Shown here: positions 1-8,073 of the stretch, piece by piece | Layout of the letters: every line of letters begins with the position of its first letter | Position numbering within the stretch: position 1 is the first letter of the stretch | Assembly (NCBI GenBank): GCA_045604965.1 | Contig: JAZUPB010000025.1 | Location: 12,092-76,091 of the forward strand | Reading direction: 5' to 3' | Length of the DNA: 64,000 bases | Source: JAISGQ01 sp045604965 | GTDB lineage: Bacteria; Bacillota; Clostridia; Oscillospirales; Acutalibacteraceae | Notes under the pieces: generated by a model | What the model saw: the letters and a program-made list of their open reading frames with translations, nothing else | What the model was told of the DNA's origin: nothing | Database searches by the model: none | Translations under genes and position numbers: made by a program

Positions 1-165
1 GAGACCGAGACCTCTGGCAAAAATATTAGGTGAATAGCCGGATTCCTCAATAATTTTCATAACCTTATCCTTTGTGGACTGGCTTACCTTGGTACTGCCG
101 TTTATGACACGGGAAACAGTAGCAATTGATACACCGGCTTTTTTTGAGATGTCATAGATCGTCAT
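1..165 (-). CDS. LacI-family transcriptional regulator, N-terminal part (cut by window edge)
   Basis: Read on the reverse strand, 55 codons run from an ATG at 165 to the window edge without a stop. The protein opens with MTIYDISKKAGVSIATVSRV, the typical LacI/GalR helix-turn-helix and recognition helix, followed by the hinge-side segment SPNIFARGLG that precedes the effector domain. AGAAGGTG sits at a good ribosome-site distance upstream. The effector-binding part is outside the window, so its ligand is unknown. Position beside a galacturonidase operon and a LacI-type operator only 19 bp upstream of the start suggest an autoregulated local sugar/uronate repressor. That role is inference; the family call is firm. 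Confidence 0.9.
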   Translation of the reverse strand, partial: MTIYDISKKAGVSIATVSRVINGSTKVSQSTKDKVMKIIEESGYSPNIFARGLGL

Positions 166-183
166 TTGTTTTCACCTTCTTAA

Positions 184-197
184 TGGGAGCGCTTACA
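184..197. promoter_or_regulatory. LacI/CcpA-type operator
   Basis: TGGGAGCGCTTACA is a near-palindrome that fits the LacI-family/cre consensus (TGNAAGCGNTNNCA on the reverse strand). It lies between the probable -10 box and the start codon of the LacI gene, where a bound repressor would block its own transcription. A 13-of-14 match lies at 10749-10762. From sequence alone it could be a CcpA cre site or the operator of the local LacI protein. Confidence 0.65.
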
Positions 198-210
198 TTT
201 TCTTTACTCC

Positions 211-239
211 ATAATACAATAACACTAGTGAAAATGCAA
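211..239 (-). promoter_or_regulatory. Predicted promoter of the LacI-family gene
   Basis: On the reverse strand TTGCAT (239-234) and TATTAT (216-211) are separated by 17 bp. The operator at 184-197 lies just downstream of this -10 box. Confidence 0.5.
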
Positions 240-321
240 GAGGGAATTTTATTATAAATACAAACAAATTGTTAATTTATAGGCTATACACCCCAAAATT
301 AGCGAAAAAATAGAGAAACTA

Positions 322-350
322 TTGACTTAAACGTGCAAAAATTGTAAAAT
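322..350 (+). promoter_or_regulatory. Predicted promoter of the GH4 operon
   Basis: TTGACT (322-327) and TAAAAT (345-350) are spaced by 17 bp, about 50 bp before the first gene of the GH4-transporter-esterase operon. Confidence 0.6.
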
Positions 351-401
351 CAAAAATGTGTAAGGGGTTACAAATTACACGCTTGGGAGATGGAAAAACA
401 T

Positions 402-1811
402 ATGAAAAAGCAAATAAAAATAGCGTATATTGGCGGCGGATCAAAACTGTGGGCACGTTCGCTCATGAGTGACCTTGCCCTTGCGGAAGGTCTCAGCGGA
501 GAGGTTGCTCTTTACGATATAGATTACGATGCCGCAGAGAGCAACCGTAAGATAGGCGACAGAATAAGCAATGACGAACGATCAAAAAGTTTCTGGAAAT
601 ACACTAATCACAGGGAAATCGATACAGCATTGGAAGATGCCGATTTTGTAGTGATCTCAATATTGCCTGCCACCTTTGCGGAAATGAGCTGTGATGTTCA
701 TCTTCCTGAAAAGTACGGCATATACCAGTCGGTGGGAGATACGGCAGGTCCCGGCGGAGTGCTTCGCGCAATGCGAACTCTTCCGACCTATTATGAATTT
801 GCAAAGAAGATACGCGAAATATGCCCCGATGCATGGGTTATCAACTTTACAAATCCTATGAGTGCCTGCGTAAAGGCGCTCTACGATGAATTCCCGGAGA
901 TAAAAGCCTTCGGCTGCTGTCACGAGGTATTCCATACCCAGGATTTCCTGTGTCTCGTGGCAGAAAAGGAGCTTGAGACAGAGCGTCCCCGAAGGCAGGA
1001 TATATTTACAGATGTGTGCGGTGTAAATCATTTCACCTGGATAACCAAAGCGACATACGAAGACCACGATCTGCTGGCACTTCTGCCTTCGTTTATGAAT
1101 AAATATTTTGAAGAAGGCTATGCAAGCGCTTTGGGTAAGGATCGCTTTGCATTCCGCGATGAAGGGGATTATTTCACAGGCTCGAACAAGGTAAAAATGG
1201 ATATGTACCGCCGATTTGGGATTCTCGGTGCGGCCGGTGACAGACATCTTGCAGAATTTATGGACGGCACAGATTATCTGAAAGACCCCGATACAGTAAG
1301 AGACTGGGGCTTTTCACTGACCCCCGTAAGCTTCAGGATCGAAGATCAGAACAAAAAAATAGAAGATGCCATGGCAATGGCAGAAGGCTCGATGGAAATA
1401 AATATTGCACCGTCGGGAGAAGAAGCTGTAGACCTTATAAAGGCTCTGTGCGGATTCGGAACAGTTATCTCAAACGTAAACCTGCCGAATAGGGGACAGT
1501 CACGGGTACTGCCCGAAGGCTCGATAGTCGAAAGCAACTGCCTGTTCACCGCAGATTCTCTTTCTCCTGTTGTTTCTGCAGATCCCACCGATGGAGCTTA
1601 CAAGCTTATCAGACGAGCAAGCGATAATATCGATAACCTCTGTCGTGGTATAAGAGAAAAGGATATGGAGCTTATATTCAGAACATTCTGTGCACAGGGG
1701 CTCTGCAAATCTCTCAGCGAAAATGACGCCCGTGCGCTTTTCAGAGAAATGATAGATGGTACAAGGGAATACCTGGTCGATTACTTTGGAGAAGAAAGGC
1801 TGGCGTTCTGA
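402..1811 (+). CDS. GH4-family glycosidase, probable alpha-galacturonidase (LplD-like)
   Basis: A 469-aa NAD-dependent glycosidase of family GH4. The N-terminus has the dinucleotide-binding stretch YIGGGSKLWARSL. Further on are NFTNPM, the cysteine-histidine metal motif GCCHEVFH and the second metal histidine in CGVNHFTWI, all hallmarks of GH4. A CHEV-type motif rather than the CHS/CNxP forms points to the LplD/galacturonidase subgroup. GH4 enzymes use NAD and Mn in the cytoplasm for a redox-assisted elimination. The ATG at 402 is chosen because GGGAG (385-389) is 12 bp before it, whereas an ATG at 390 abuts that sequence. It heads an operon with a transporter (2 bp gap) and an esterase. Substrate assignment to galacturonides is inferred from motif and pathway context. 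Confidence 0.85.
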   Translation: MKKQIKIAYIGGGSKLWARSLMSDLALAEGLSGEVALYDIDYDAAESNRKIGDRISNDERSKSFWKYTNHREIDTALEDADFVVISILPATFAEMSCDVHLPEKYGIYQSVGDTAGPGGVLRAMRTLPTYYEFAKKIREICPDAWVINFTNPMSACVKALYDEFPEIKAFGCCHEVFHTQDFLCLVAEKELETERPRRQDIFTDVCGVNHFTWITKATYEDHDLLALLPSFMNKYFEEGYASALGKDRFAFRDEGDYFTGSNKVKMDMYRRFGILGAAGDRHLAEFMDGTDYLKDPDTVRDWGFSLTPVSFRIEDQNKKIEDAMAMAEGSMEINIAPSGEEAVDLIKALCGFGTVISNVNLPNRGQSRVLPEGSIVESNCLFTADSLSPVVSADPTDGAYKLIRRASDNIDNLCRGIREKDMELIFRTFCAQGLCKSLSENDARALFREMIDGTREYLVDYFGEERLAF

Positions 1812-1813
1812 GA

Positions 1814-2806
1814 ATGGATGCTTTTATATTTGCCGCCAATGCGGTAGTCCCAATACTTCTGATGGTTGTGCTGGGTTATTTCCTGAAACGAATCAATTTT
1901 TGCTCCGAAAGCTTTGCAAAAGCACTCAATAAGCTGTGTTTTCGTGTTTTTCTGCCTGTGATGCTCGCCTACAACCTGTATTCGGGAGGCGGAGTCAAGG
2001 CTTCCGATCTTGAAATTGTGGGATTTGTTTTCGGCGCCTGTATTATTATGTTCGCACTGGGACTGCTGATAGTCACCGTGTTTATAAAGGATCCCGCAAA
2101 AAAAGGCGTAGTACTGCAGTGTGCGTTCCGTTCAAATTTCGCAATAATCGGTCTGCCGCTGGCGCAGAGCATAGCGGGCGACGAAGGCGCACGTCTTGCG
2201 GCAGTTGCATCGGCAGTTTCTATTCCTATATTCAATGTTTTTGCAGTGATTTCTCTGAGCGTATTTAGAAAAAAGGACGACGGAGGAAAAAGGGTAAGTG
2301 CAGGAGAAATAATAAAGGGAATAATAGCAAACCCGCTTATTATCGGAATAGCCTGTGGATTAGTGATAATAGGTGCAGAAGCGCTTATTCGCTCCTTTGG
2401 TGCTGATTTCAGATTAAGTGAAATCACTCCTGTATATTCCGTTATGAAATCGCTTGCCGCAGTTACAACCCCCACAGCACTGATAGCACTGGGAGCCCAG
2501 TTTGAATTCAAAGCGGCTAAGCGGCTGTTTGCACCGATTACAGTGGGTACAGTTTCAAGGCTTATTGTTATGCCGTCGCTGGTAATGGGAGCGGCGTATT
2601 TGTTCTTTCCAAGCTTCACTGCGGCACATTTTGCTATGCTGCTTGCCCTCTCGGGATCGCCTGTCGCGCTTTCAAGTGCGATTATGGCAGGAGAAATGAA
2701 TGCCGACAGCGAGCTTGCAGGACAGCTTGTAATATGGACGACCCTGTTCTCGATGCTTACGGTATTTGGCTTTGTAACCGCTTTCCGTGCAATCGGAATT
2801 TTTTGA
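1814..2806 (+). CDS. AEC-family (auxin efflux carrier-like) membrane transporter
   Basis: A 330-aa very hydrophobic protein with about ten membrane segments in two five-helix halves, as in the AEC/MleP family. The Asn-rich/Gly-Pro stretch RSNFAIIGLPLAQ in the first half and LALSGSPVALSSAIMAGEM in the second are typical of the crossover helices of these bile-acid/auxin-carrier-like transporters. Members move organic acids across the cytoplasmic membrane. It starts 2 bp after the GH4 stop codon, so the two are co-transcribed and probably coupled. Substrate is unknown; a sugar acid or fermentation acid would fit the locus. Confidence 0.85.
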   Translation: MDAFIFAANAVVPILLMVVLGYFLKRINFCSESFAKALNKLCFRVFLPVMLAYNLYSGGGVKASDLEIVGFVFGACIIMFALGLLIVTVFIKDPAKKGVVLQCAFRSNFAIIGLPLAQSIAGDEGARLAAVASAVSIPIFNVFAVISLSVFRKKDDGGKRVSAGEIIKGIIANPLIIGIACGLVIIGAEALIRSFGADFRLSEITPVYSVMKSLAAVTTPTALIALGAQFEFKAAKRLFAPITVGTVSRLIVMPSLVMGAAYLFFPSFTAAHFAMLLALSGSPVALSSAIMAGEMNADSELAGQLVIWTTLFSMLTVFGFVTAFRAIGIF

Positions 2807-2818
2807 TGAGGTGATTCT

Positions 2819-3652
2819 ATGATATTGAAAACAGTTGATCTGTATGAATATTTCGGACTGAAAAAGAATGAATACACCGACGGTGTGCTGACCTGCTATA
2901 TACAGGAGTGCACCGATGCGGTAAATACAGAGCGCCGCTTTCCGTCTGTGGTGATATTCCCGGGCGGAGCATACAGATATCTTTCCCCCAGAGAAGCAGA
3001 GCCTCTTGCAATGCGTTATTACGCAGTAGGATTCTCAGGGTTTGTGCTTTCCTATTCCATTGCGCCGCTTTCATTTCCTACAGCATTAAGGGAAGCCGCA
3101 ATGGCGATACGGTATTTAAGGGAAAATGCAGATGAGCTCTCCCTTGCCCCTAATAAGATTGCGGCACTCGGCTGTTCTGCAGGAGGACATCTTCTGGGAA
3201 CACTTTCCACGCTTTACAACAGCGAATTTGTCCCGGAAAGCCTGCACAGCGCACGGCCCGATGCATCGATATACTGTTACCCTGTAGTTACCACCGGAGA
3301 AAAGTCCAATATTGAAAGCGTATATAATATAAGCGGAGGAAACGAACAGATAGCCAGTATGCTGTCTGTTGAGAAGCTTGTTCACAAGGACTGCCCGATG
3401 GCGTTTATATGGCATACATATGAAGATACCAGTGTACCTGTAAAAAACAGCCTGCTTCTGGCAGGAGCCTATGAGGACGCAGGAGTGCCCTTTGAAATGC
3501 ACATTTTCAGCCAGGGCGGTCACGGGATGAGTACTTGTGACGAGGTTTCCAACAGATCCGACAACGTTCCGAAATGCAGTACCCTTACGCCGAAATGGAT
3601 AGAGCTGAGCATAAAATGGCTTGCCGATAACGGAATAAAAATCGAAGACTGA
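2819..3652 (+). CDS. Alpha/beta hydrolase, carbohydrate-esterase-like
   Basis: A 277-aa alpha/beta hydrolase of the acetyl-xylan-esterase/BD-FAE type. The oxyanion-side motif is FPGGAYRYLSPREAEP near residue 45, the nucleophile elbow is GCSAGG (Ser about residue 119), and a late histidine occurs in QGGHGMS. The acid is probably Asp in the YEDTSVP stretch. No signal peptide is visible, so it acts in the cytoplasm. TGAGGTGATTCT provides the ribosome site. As third gene of the GH4 operon it probably removes acetyl or other esters from imported pectic oligosaccharides. The exact ester substrate cannot be read from the sequence. Confidence 0.8.
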   Translation: MILKTVDLYEYFGLKKNEYTDGVLTCYIQECTDAVNTERRFPSVVIFPGGAYRYLSPREAEPLAMRYYAVGFSGFVLSYSIAPLSFPTALREAAMAIRYLRENADELSLAPNKIAALGCSAGGHLLGTLSTLYNSEFVPESLHSARPDASIYCYPVVTTGEKSNIESVYNISGGNEQIASMLSVEKLVHKDCPMAFIWHTYEDTSVPVKNSLLLAGAYEDAGVPFEMHIFSQGGHGMSTCDEVSNRSDNVPKCSTLTPKWIELSIKWLADNGIKIED

Positions 3653-3660
3653 AATAAAAA

Positions 3661-3685
3661 AGCCGCGCGATAAAATCGCGCGGCT
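3661..3685 (-). terminator. Terminator hairpin between convergent operons
   Basis: An 11-bp perfect stem (AGCCGCGCGAT / ATCGCGCGGCT) with an AAA loop. On the reverse strand it is followed by six Ts, so it is an intrinsic terminator for kdgK; the forward operon has only a weak T tract (TTAAGTT). Confidence 0.9.
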
Positions 3686-3702
3686 TAAGTTATATATAAG
3701 AT

Positions 3703-4731
3703 TTATCTCTGAACACGACCGGAAGCATTACCGCCTGCAAGCTTCTCAACTTCGGAAACAGATACGAAGTTGTAGTCACCCTCTATGGAGTGCTTGAGAG
3801 CAGAAGCTGCAACTGCATACTCAACAGCGTCCTGAGTGGACTTGCCGGAGAGCAGGCTGTAGATAAGGCCGCCGCCGAAGCTGTCGCCGCCGCCTACACG
3901 GTCGATGATGTGGAGCTTGTACTTCTTGGAGAAGCAGTACTCATCGGAAGCAACATCGAAAAGCATAGCGCTCCAGTTGTTGTCGAAAGCAGAGATGCTC
4001 TCACGGAGAGTGATAGCGACCTTCTCGAAACCGAACTTGTCGGCCAGCTGACGGGCAACGCTCTTGTAGCCCTCGAAGTCCAGCTTACCGGAGTTGATGT
4101 CGGTGTTTTCAGCCTCGATACCGAATACGTCCTTAGCGTCTTCCTCGTTGGAAATGCAGACGTCAACATACTGGCAGAGATTTGTCATAGCTTCTCTTGC
4201 TTCTGCACGGGTCCAGAGCTTGCCTCTGTAGTTAAGGTCGCAGGAGATCTTTACGCCCTTAGCCTTAGCAGCCTTGCAGGCATCCTCACAGATAGCAACC
4301 ATATTGGGGCAGAGAGCCGGAGTAATACCGGTGAAATGGAACCAGTCAACGCCTTCGAAAATTGCGTCCCAGTCAAAATCAGCTCTTGCAGCCTCAGAAA
4401 TAGCAGAGTGAGCGCGGTCATAGATGCAGACGCTGCCTCTCTGGGAAGCGCCCTTCTCAAGGTAATAAATACCAACTCTGTCGCCGCCACGTACGATCTT
4501 GCCGGTGCCGACACCGTACTTACGCAGAGAATTTACGGCCATCTGACCGATGGAATGCTCGGGGAGCTTTGTGACGAAATCTACGTCGATACCGTAGTTA
4601 GCGAGAGAAACAGCAACGTTAGCCTCACCGCCGCCGAAGGTAGCCTCAAAGCTGTCTGCCTGAACGAAGCGCAGATAATCATAGGGCTGCAGACGCAGCA
4701 TCAATTCACCGAATGTAACAACTTTACTCAT
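3703..4731 (-). CDS. kdgK: 2-dehydro-3-deoxygluconate (KDG) kinase
   Basis: A 342-aa PfkB-family kinase. It opens with TFGELMLRLQPYDYLRF and the substrate-lid motif GGGEANVAVSLANYG. Near the C-terminus it carries the family signature RVGGGDSFGGGLIYSLL, whose Asp is the catalytic base. It phosphorylates KDG to KDPG with ATP, the step on which all uronate branches in this window converge. Its ATG shares one base with the stop of kdgA (TAATG), a strong sign of translational coupling. The many antisense open frames over it reflect strongly biased codon use, consistent with high expression. Confidence 0.93.
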   Translation of the reverse strand: MSKVVTFGELMLRLQPYDYLRFVQADSFEATFGGGEANVAVSLANYGIDVDFVTKLPEHSIGQMAVNSLRKYGVGTGKIVRGGDRVGIYYLEKGASQRGSVCIYDRAHSAISEAARADFDWDAIFEGVDWFHFTGITPALCPNMVAICEDACKAAKAKGVKISCDLNYRGKLWTRAEAREAMTNLCQYVDVCISNEEDAKDVFGIEAENTDINSGKLDFEGYKSVARQLADKFGFEKVAITLRESISAFDNNWSAMLFDVASDEYCFSKKYKLHIIDRVGGGDSFGGGLIYSLLSGKSTQDAVEYAVAASALKHSIEGDYNFVSVSEVEKLAGGNASGRVQR

Positions 4732-5372
4732 TATGCTCTTGCCTCCTTGATAATTTCAACACTCTTTTTGCAAAGCTCGGTAATTTCATCCCACTTGCCG
4801 TTCTCGATAAGATCAGCAGTGACCATATAGCTGCCGCCGCAGGCTGCGATAACAGGGCAGGATGCGTATGCAGCGAGATTCTTAAGGCCGATGCCGCCGG
4901 TGGGCATTACCTTGAACATAGGGAAGGGAGCTGCCATAGCCTTGATCTTGTCAAGACCGCCGGACTGCTCTGCAGGGAAGAATTTAAGCACCTCAAGACC
5001 GAGTTTGAAGGCTGCGTGGTAGTCGGTGGGAGTGGTGCAGCCGGGGAAGATGGTGACACCCTTTTCCTGACAATACTTTACGATATCAACGTCAAGACCG
5101 GGGGTGACGATAAAGGTTGCTCCTGCAGCAACAGCTTCATCAACCTGAGCAGTAGTCATTACAGTACCTGCGCCGACCATCATTTCGGGATAGGTTTCCT
5201 TCATAATGCGAATAGCGGTTGCAGCGCCTGCCGCACGGAATGTGACTTCAGCAACAGGTACGCCGCCCTCGATGAGAGCCTTGGCAAGGGGAGCTGCGTC
5301 ACGCTCGGGATTAGTCAGCTTGATAACAGGAACAATACCGATCTCACTGACCTTCTTCTGTAATTCGTTCAT
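4731..5372 (-). CDS. kdgA: KDPG / 4-hydroxy-2-oxoglutarate aldolase
   Basis: A 213-aa class I aldolase. Visible are the IVPVIKL strand, the catalytic glutamate in AEVTFRAAGA, GAGTVMT, the binding-loop segment FIVTPGLD and the Schiff-base lysine in VLKFFPAEQSGG, followed by PTGGIGLKN. It splits KDPG into pyruvate and glyceraldehyde-3-phosphate. AGGAGGAATAACC precedes the ATG. It is cotranscribed with kdgK and lies 41 bp behind the AraC gene, so the three probably form one operon; a small GGGCG/CGCCC hairpin sits in that gap. Confidence 0.95.
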   Translation of the reverse strand: MNELQKKVSEIGIVPVIKLTNPERDAAPLAKALIEGGVPVAEVTFRAAGAATAIRIMKETYPEMMVGAGTVMTTAQVDEAVAAGATFIVTPGLDVDIVKYCQEKGVTIFPGCTTPTDYHAAFKLGLEVLKFFPAEQSGGLDKIKAMAAPFPMFKVMPTGGIGLKNLAAYASCPVIAACGGSYMVTADLIENGKWDEITELCKKSVEIIKEARA

Positions 5373-5413
5373 TGGTTATTCCTCCTGTGGGCGTATCGCC
5401 CTTATTTCATAAT

Positions 5414-6301
5414 TTATTGCTCAGGCACAAGCCCAAGCTGTCCCACGGAAACAGCAAACTCACGGGGAGTGATGCCGTATTCCGATTTAAAGGCACGGTA
5501 AAAACCTGTATAGTCGCCGAATCCGCACTCTGAGCTCACCTTGTTGGGCTTCTGCCCCTGAGAGAGCAGCTGACGAGCTATCTGCAGGCGTTTTTTCTGG
5601 ATATATCTATAAACGCTCGTGCCGATATGTCTGTTGAATTCGTGACTTAAATGATATTTGCTGACGAAAAATCTTTCTGCAAGACTGTCGAGAGAAAGTG
5701 GTTCACCGTAGTGGAGATTTACATAGCTGATAACGTCGGTGACAACACGGCTCGAATAAGTGATGTCGTCACGCTGAGTGCCGCCCTGCGCAGCTATGCG
5801 GTTAACCAGCACCATAAGGTGGGTGAGCATAGAGCTTTGCATAAGATCAACGCCATAGCCGGAAGCCTCGGTTTCGGTGAGGATCTCCTCCATAAGAGAG
5901 CGCACCGCGCTGCGCTGACCGGACTGAAGATGCAGGAGATTGCTGTAGTCCGGGCTGCCTATATTAAAGCACTGTGCAAGATTCGTGTCATCGGTGGAAA
6001 GCTGCTCGAGGAGCTTTGGATCTATCCAGAGAACGTACCTTTCATAAGGTGCCATATCGGGCTTGATATATACCTGATGCAGTTCTCTCGGGCTGATTAT
6101 CATCATATCGCCGGGCATAACTCGGTAGGTGCGTCCCTCAATGGCATATGTAACATCGCCGGACACGAGAAAATAGACCTCGTAGAAATCGTGATGATGA
6201 AGCTCAACGTCCTTTAAATAGGTATCGCGTTTATGAGCGATCTCATAATCCGAACGGTACATCACCTGACGCGGATCGTAGGATTGTATCTTTCCGCTCA
6301 T
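5414..6301 (-). CDS. AraC-family transcriptional regulator
   Basis: A 295-aa regulator with an N-terminal cupin sensing domain (HHHDFYEVYFLVSGD and GDMMIISPRELHQ) and a C-terminal pair of helix-turn-helix motifs (SLDSLAERFFVSKYHLSHEFNRH and the SSECGFGDYTGFYRAFKSEYGITPREF tail in overlapping pieces). The ATG at 6301 is chosen over two upstream in-frame ATGs because AAGGAGG ends directly against the first one and is 9 bp from this one. It is divergent from uxaB and upstream of kdgA/kdgK, so it likely activates both sides in response to a uronate or KDG-type inducer (inference). Confidence 0.88.
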   Translation of the reverse strand: MSGKIQSYDPRQVMYRSDYEIAHKRDTYLKDVELHHHDFYEVYFLVSGDVTYAIEGRTYRVMPGDMMIISPRELHQVYIKPDMAPYERYVLWIDPKLLEQLSTDDTNLAQCFNIGSPDYSNLLHLQSGQRSAVRSLMEEILTETEASGYGVDLMQSSMLTHLMVLVNRIAAQGGTQRDDITYSSRVVTDVISYVNLHYGEPLSLDSLAERFFVSKYHLSHEFNRHIGTSVYRYIQKKRLQIARQLLSQGQKPNKVSSECGFGDYTGFYRAFKSEYGITPREFAVSVGQLGLVPEQ

Positions 6302-6398
6302 TTGCATCATCCTCCTTTTCTATCCTATAACATAAACTGTGATATGTCAACAAATTTATCCGCAACAATTGCAATGTATTATCGCAAACAACGCTATT

Positions 6399-6425
6399 TT
6401 GCAACAAAAACTTTGCATATATAAT
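6399..6425 (+). promoter_or_regulatory. uxaB: uxaB promoter region with repeated GCAACA-type half-sites
   Basis: TATAAT lies at 6420-6425, with only a poor -35 (TTGCAA at 6399-6404, 15-bp spacer). Related GCAACA/TTGCA half-sites recur at 6362-6372 and 6401-6417. A good -10 with a poor -35 and repeated elements next to a divergent araC gene suggests activator-dependent transcription. Confidence 0.45.
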
Positions 6426-6496
6426 ATTTGTAGTAAAATACGGGGGATGCCGTGTTGAATCAGGAAAGTTAAATCCTTACAACGGAGGTAATTATA

Positions 6497-8017
6497 ATGG
6501 AAAAGCTCAGCTACTCTGTTCTTGAAAAAACAGGCTACGAGGGATATATTCTCAAGGAGGCGCCTGAGAAGGTGCTCCAGTTCGGCGAAGGAAATTTCCT
6601 TCGCGCATTTGTAAATTACTGGTTTGACGTTTCCAATGAAAAAGCAGGCTGGAACGGAAAATGTGTCCTTGTCCAGCCAATAGAATTCGGTCTTTCAGAT
6701 ATGATAAACGAGCAGGAAGGACTTTACACTCTCTATCTTCGCGGAATGGAGAACGGACAGCAGGTAGACAGCAAAAGAGTAATATCTTCTGTTTCCAGAT
6801 GTCTTAATCCTTATAATAAGGCAGACTTTGATGAAATGATGAAGGTGGCAGTATCGGAAGACCTTGAGTATGTGGTTTCCAACACCACCGAGGCAGGCAT
6901 TGTCTACGACCCTGCCTGCAGTCTTTCCGACACACCCGCATCGTCCTTCCCCGGCAAGCTGACTCAGGTACTTTACGAGCGATTCAAGGCAGGCAAGGAC
7001 GGACTTGTTATTCTTTCCTGCGAGCTTATTGACAATAATGGCAAGGAATTGCTCAGATGTGTTGAAAAATACATTGAGCAGTGGGAACTTCCCGAAGAAT
7101 TCCTCACCTACTGCAGAGAAAAATGCACCTTCTGCTCAACTCTTGTAGATCGCATCGTTCCGGGCAGAATACGTGATGCCGAGGAAGTTGCGAAGATAGA
7201 AGAAATAAACGGCTATCACGATGATCTTATCGATGTTGGCGAGGTCTTCGGCGTGTGGAACATCGAAGGTCCTCAGTGGCTGGAGGAAAAGCTTCCCTTC
7301 AAGAGAGCAGGGGTAAACTGCCCTATAGTTCCCGATGTAACTCCCTATAAAAAGCGCAAGGTTCGAATTCTCAACGGCGCACATACGGGCTTTGTCCTCG
7401 GCGCATACCTCGGAGGCTTCGATATAGTCCGTGACTGTATGCACAGCGATGCCGTGCGCGGCTTTATGAATAAGATGCTTTACGATGAAGTCATTCCCAC
7501 ACTGCCTCTTGATAAAAAGGATCTGGAGTCCTTTGCATCCGCAGTGCAGGATCGGTTCAATAACCCCTTTGTAAATCACGAGCTTATGAGCATTTCTCTC
7601 AACTCAACATCCAAGTGGAGAGCGAGAAATCTGCCCAGCTTCCTCGATTATATCGAGATAAACGGAAAACTTCCTATGTGCCTTACCGCGAGCTTTGCGG
7701 CGTATATAGCATTCTACTCCAATGATGTTCAGCGCCTTGAGGATGCAGGTCTTGTGTGCCGCCGACCCAAGGGAGACGAGTACACTTGCTCCGATGACCG
7801 CTGGGTGCTGGAATTCTACTGGGAGCACAGAAACGACAGAATTGAGGATCTTGTTCACGCTGTTATGACAAATGAGCAAATGTGGGGGCAGGATCTCACG
7901 AAGATAGAGGGCTTTGAGGATGCGACAGTGGAGATTCTCAACCTTATAAGAGAAGAAGGATCAATTTCGGTTTACGCGAGATGCATATATCAGCGTTACT
8001 GGCCGACTTTTATGTAA
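6497..8017 (+). CDS. uxaB: Tagaturonate reductase (altronate oxidoreductase)
   Basis: A 506-aa polyol/mannitol dehydrogenase-family enzyme. The N-terminal nucleotide fold opens with VLQFGEGNFLRAFVNYWFD, the family signature, and VVSNTTEAGI follows. The C-terminal domain has the catalytic lysine region RKVRILNGAHTGFVLGAYLGG. It interconverts D-tagaturonate and D-altronate with NADH in the galacturonate pathway. AACGGAGGTAATTATA is a strong ribosome site. uxaA follows 56 bp later. UxaB rather than UxaD/mannitol dehydrogenase is supported by length, the NGAHT motif and the downstream altronate dehydratase. Confidence 0.93.
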   Translation: MEKLSYSVLEKTGYEGYILKEAPEKVLQFGEGNFLRAFVNYWFDVSNEKAGWNGKCVLVQPIEFGLSDMINEQEGLYTLYLRGMENGQQVDSKRVISSVSRCLNPYNKADFDEMMKVAVSEDLEYVVSNTTEAGIVYDPACSLSDTPASSFPGKLTQVLYERFKAGKDGLVILSCELIDNNGKELLRCVEKYIEQWELPEEFLTYCREKCTFCSTLVDRIVPGRIRDAEEVAKIEEINGYHDDLIDVGEVFGVWNIEGPQWLEEKLPFKRAGVNCPIVPDVTPYKKRKVRILNGAHTGFVLGAYLGGFDIVRDCMHSDAVRGFMNKMLYDEVIPTLPLDKKDLESFASAVQDRFNNPFVNHELMSISLNSTSKWRARNLPSFLDYIEINGKLPMCLTASFAAYIAFYSNDVQRLEDAGLVCRRPKGDEYTCSDDRWVLEFYWEHRNDRIEDLVHAVMTNEQMWGQDLTKIEGFEDATVEILNLIREEGSISVYARCIYQRYWPTFM

Positions 8018-8073
8018 CGACGGAATTCCGAGATTTTAATACGACTTTATATAATAATGCAGGAGTGCTTGAT

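Noticed and set aside
3790..4830. 346-codon forward frame across kdgK and kdgA
   Set aside because: Runs antisense to two confident, overlapping enzymes with intact motifs and lacks a ribosome site; composition shadow.
7981..8073. Upstream extension of uxaA to the ATG at 7981
   Set aside because: Would overlap uxaB by 37 bp and make the protein longer than the family; ATG 8074 has a proper ribosome site.
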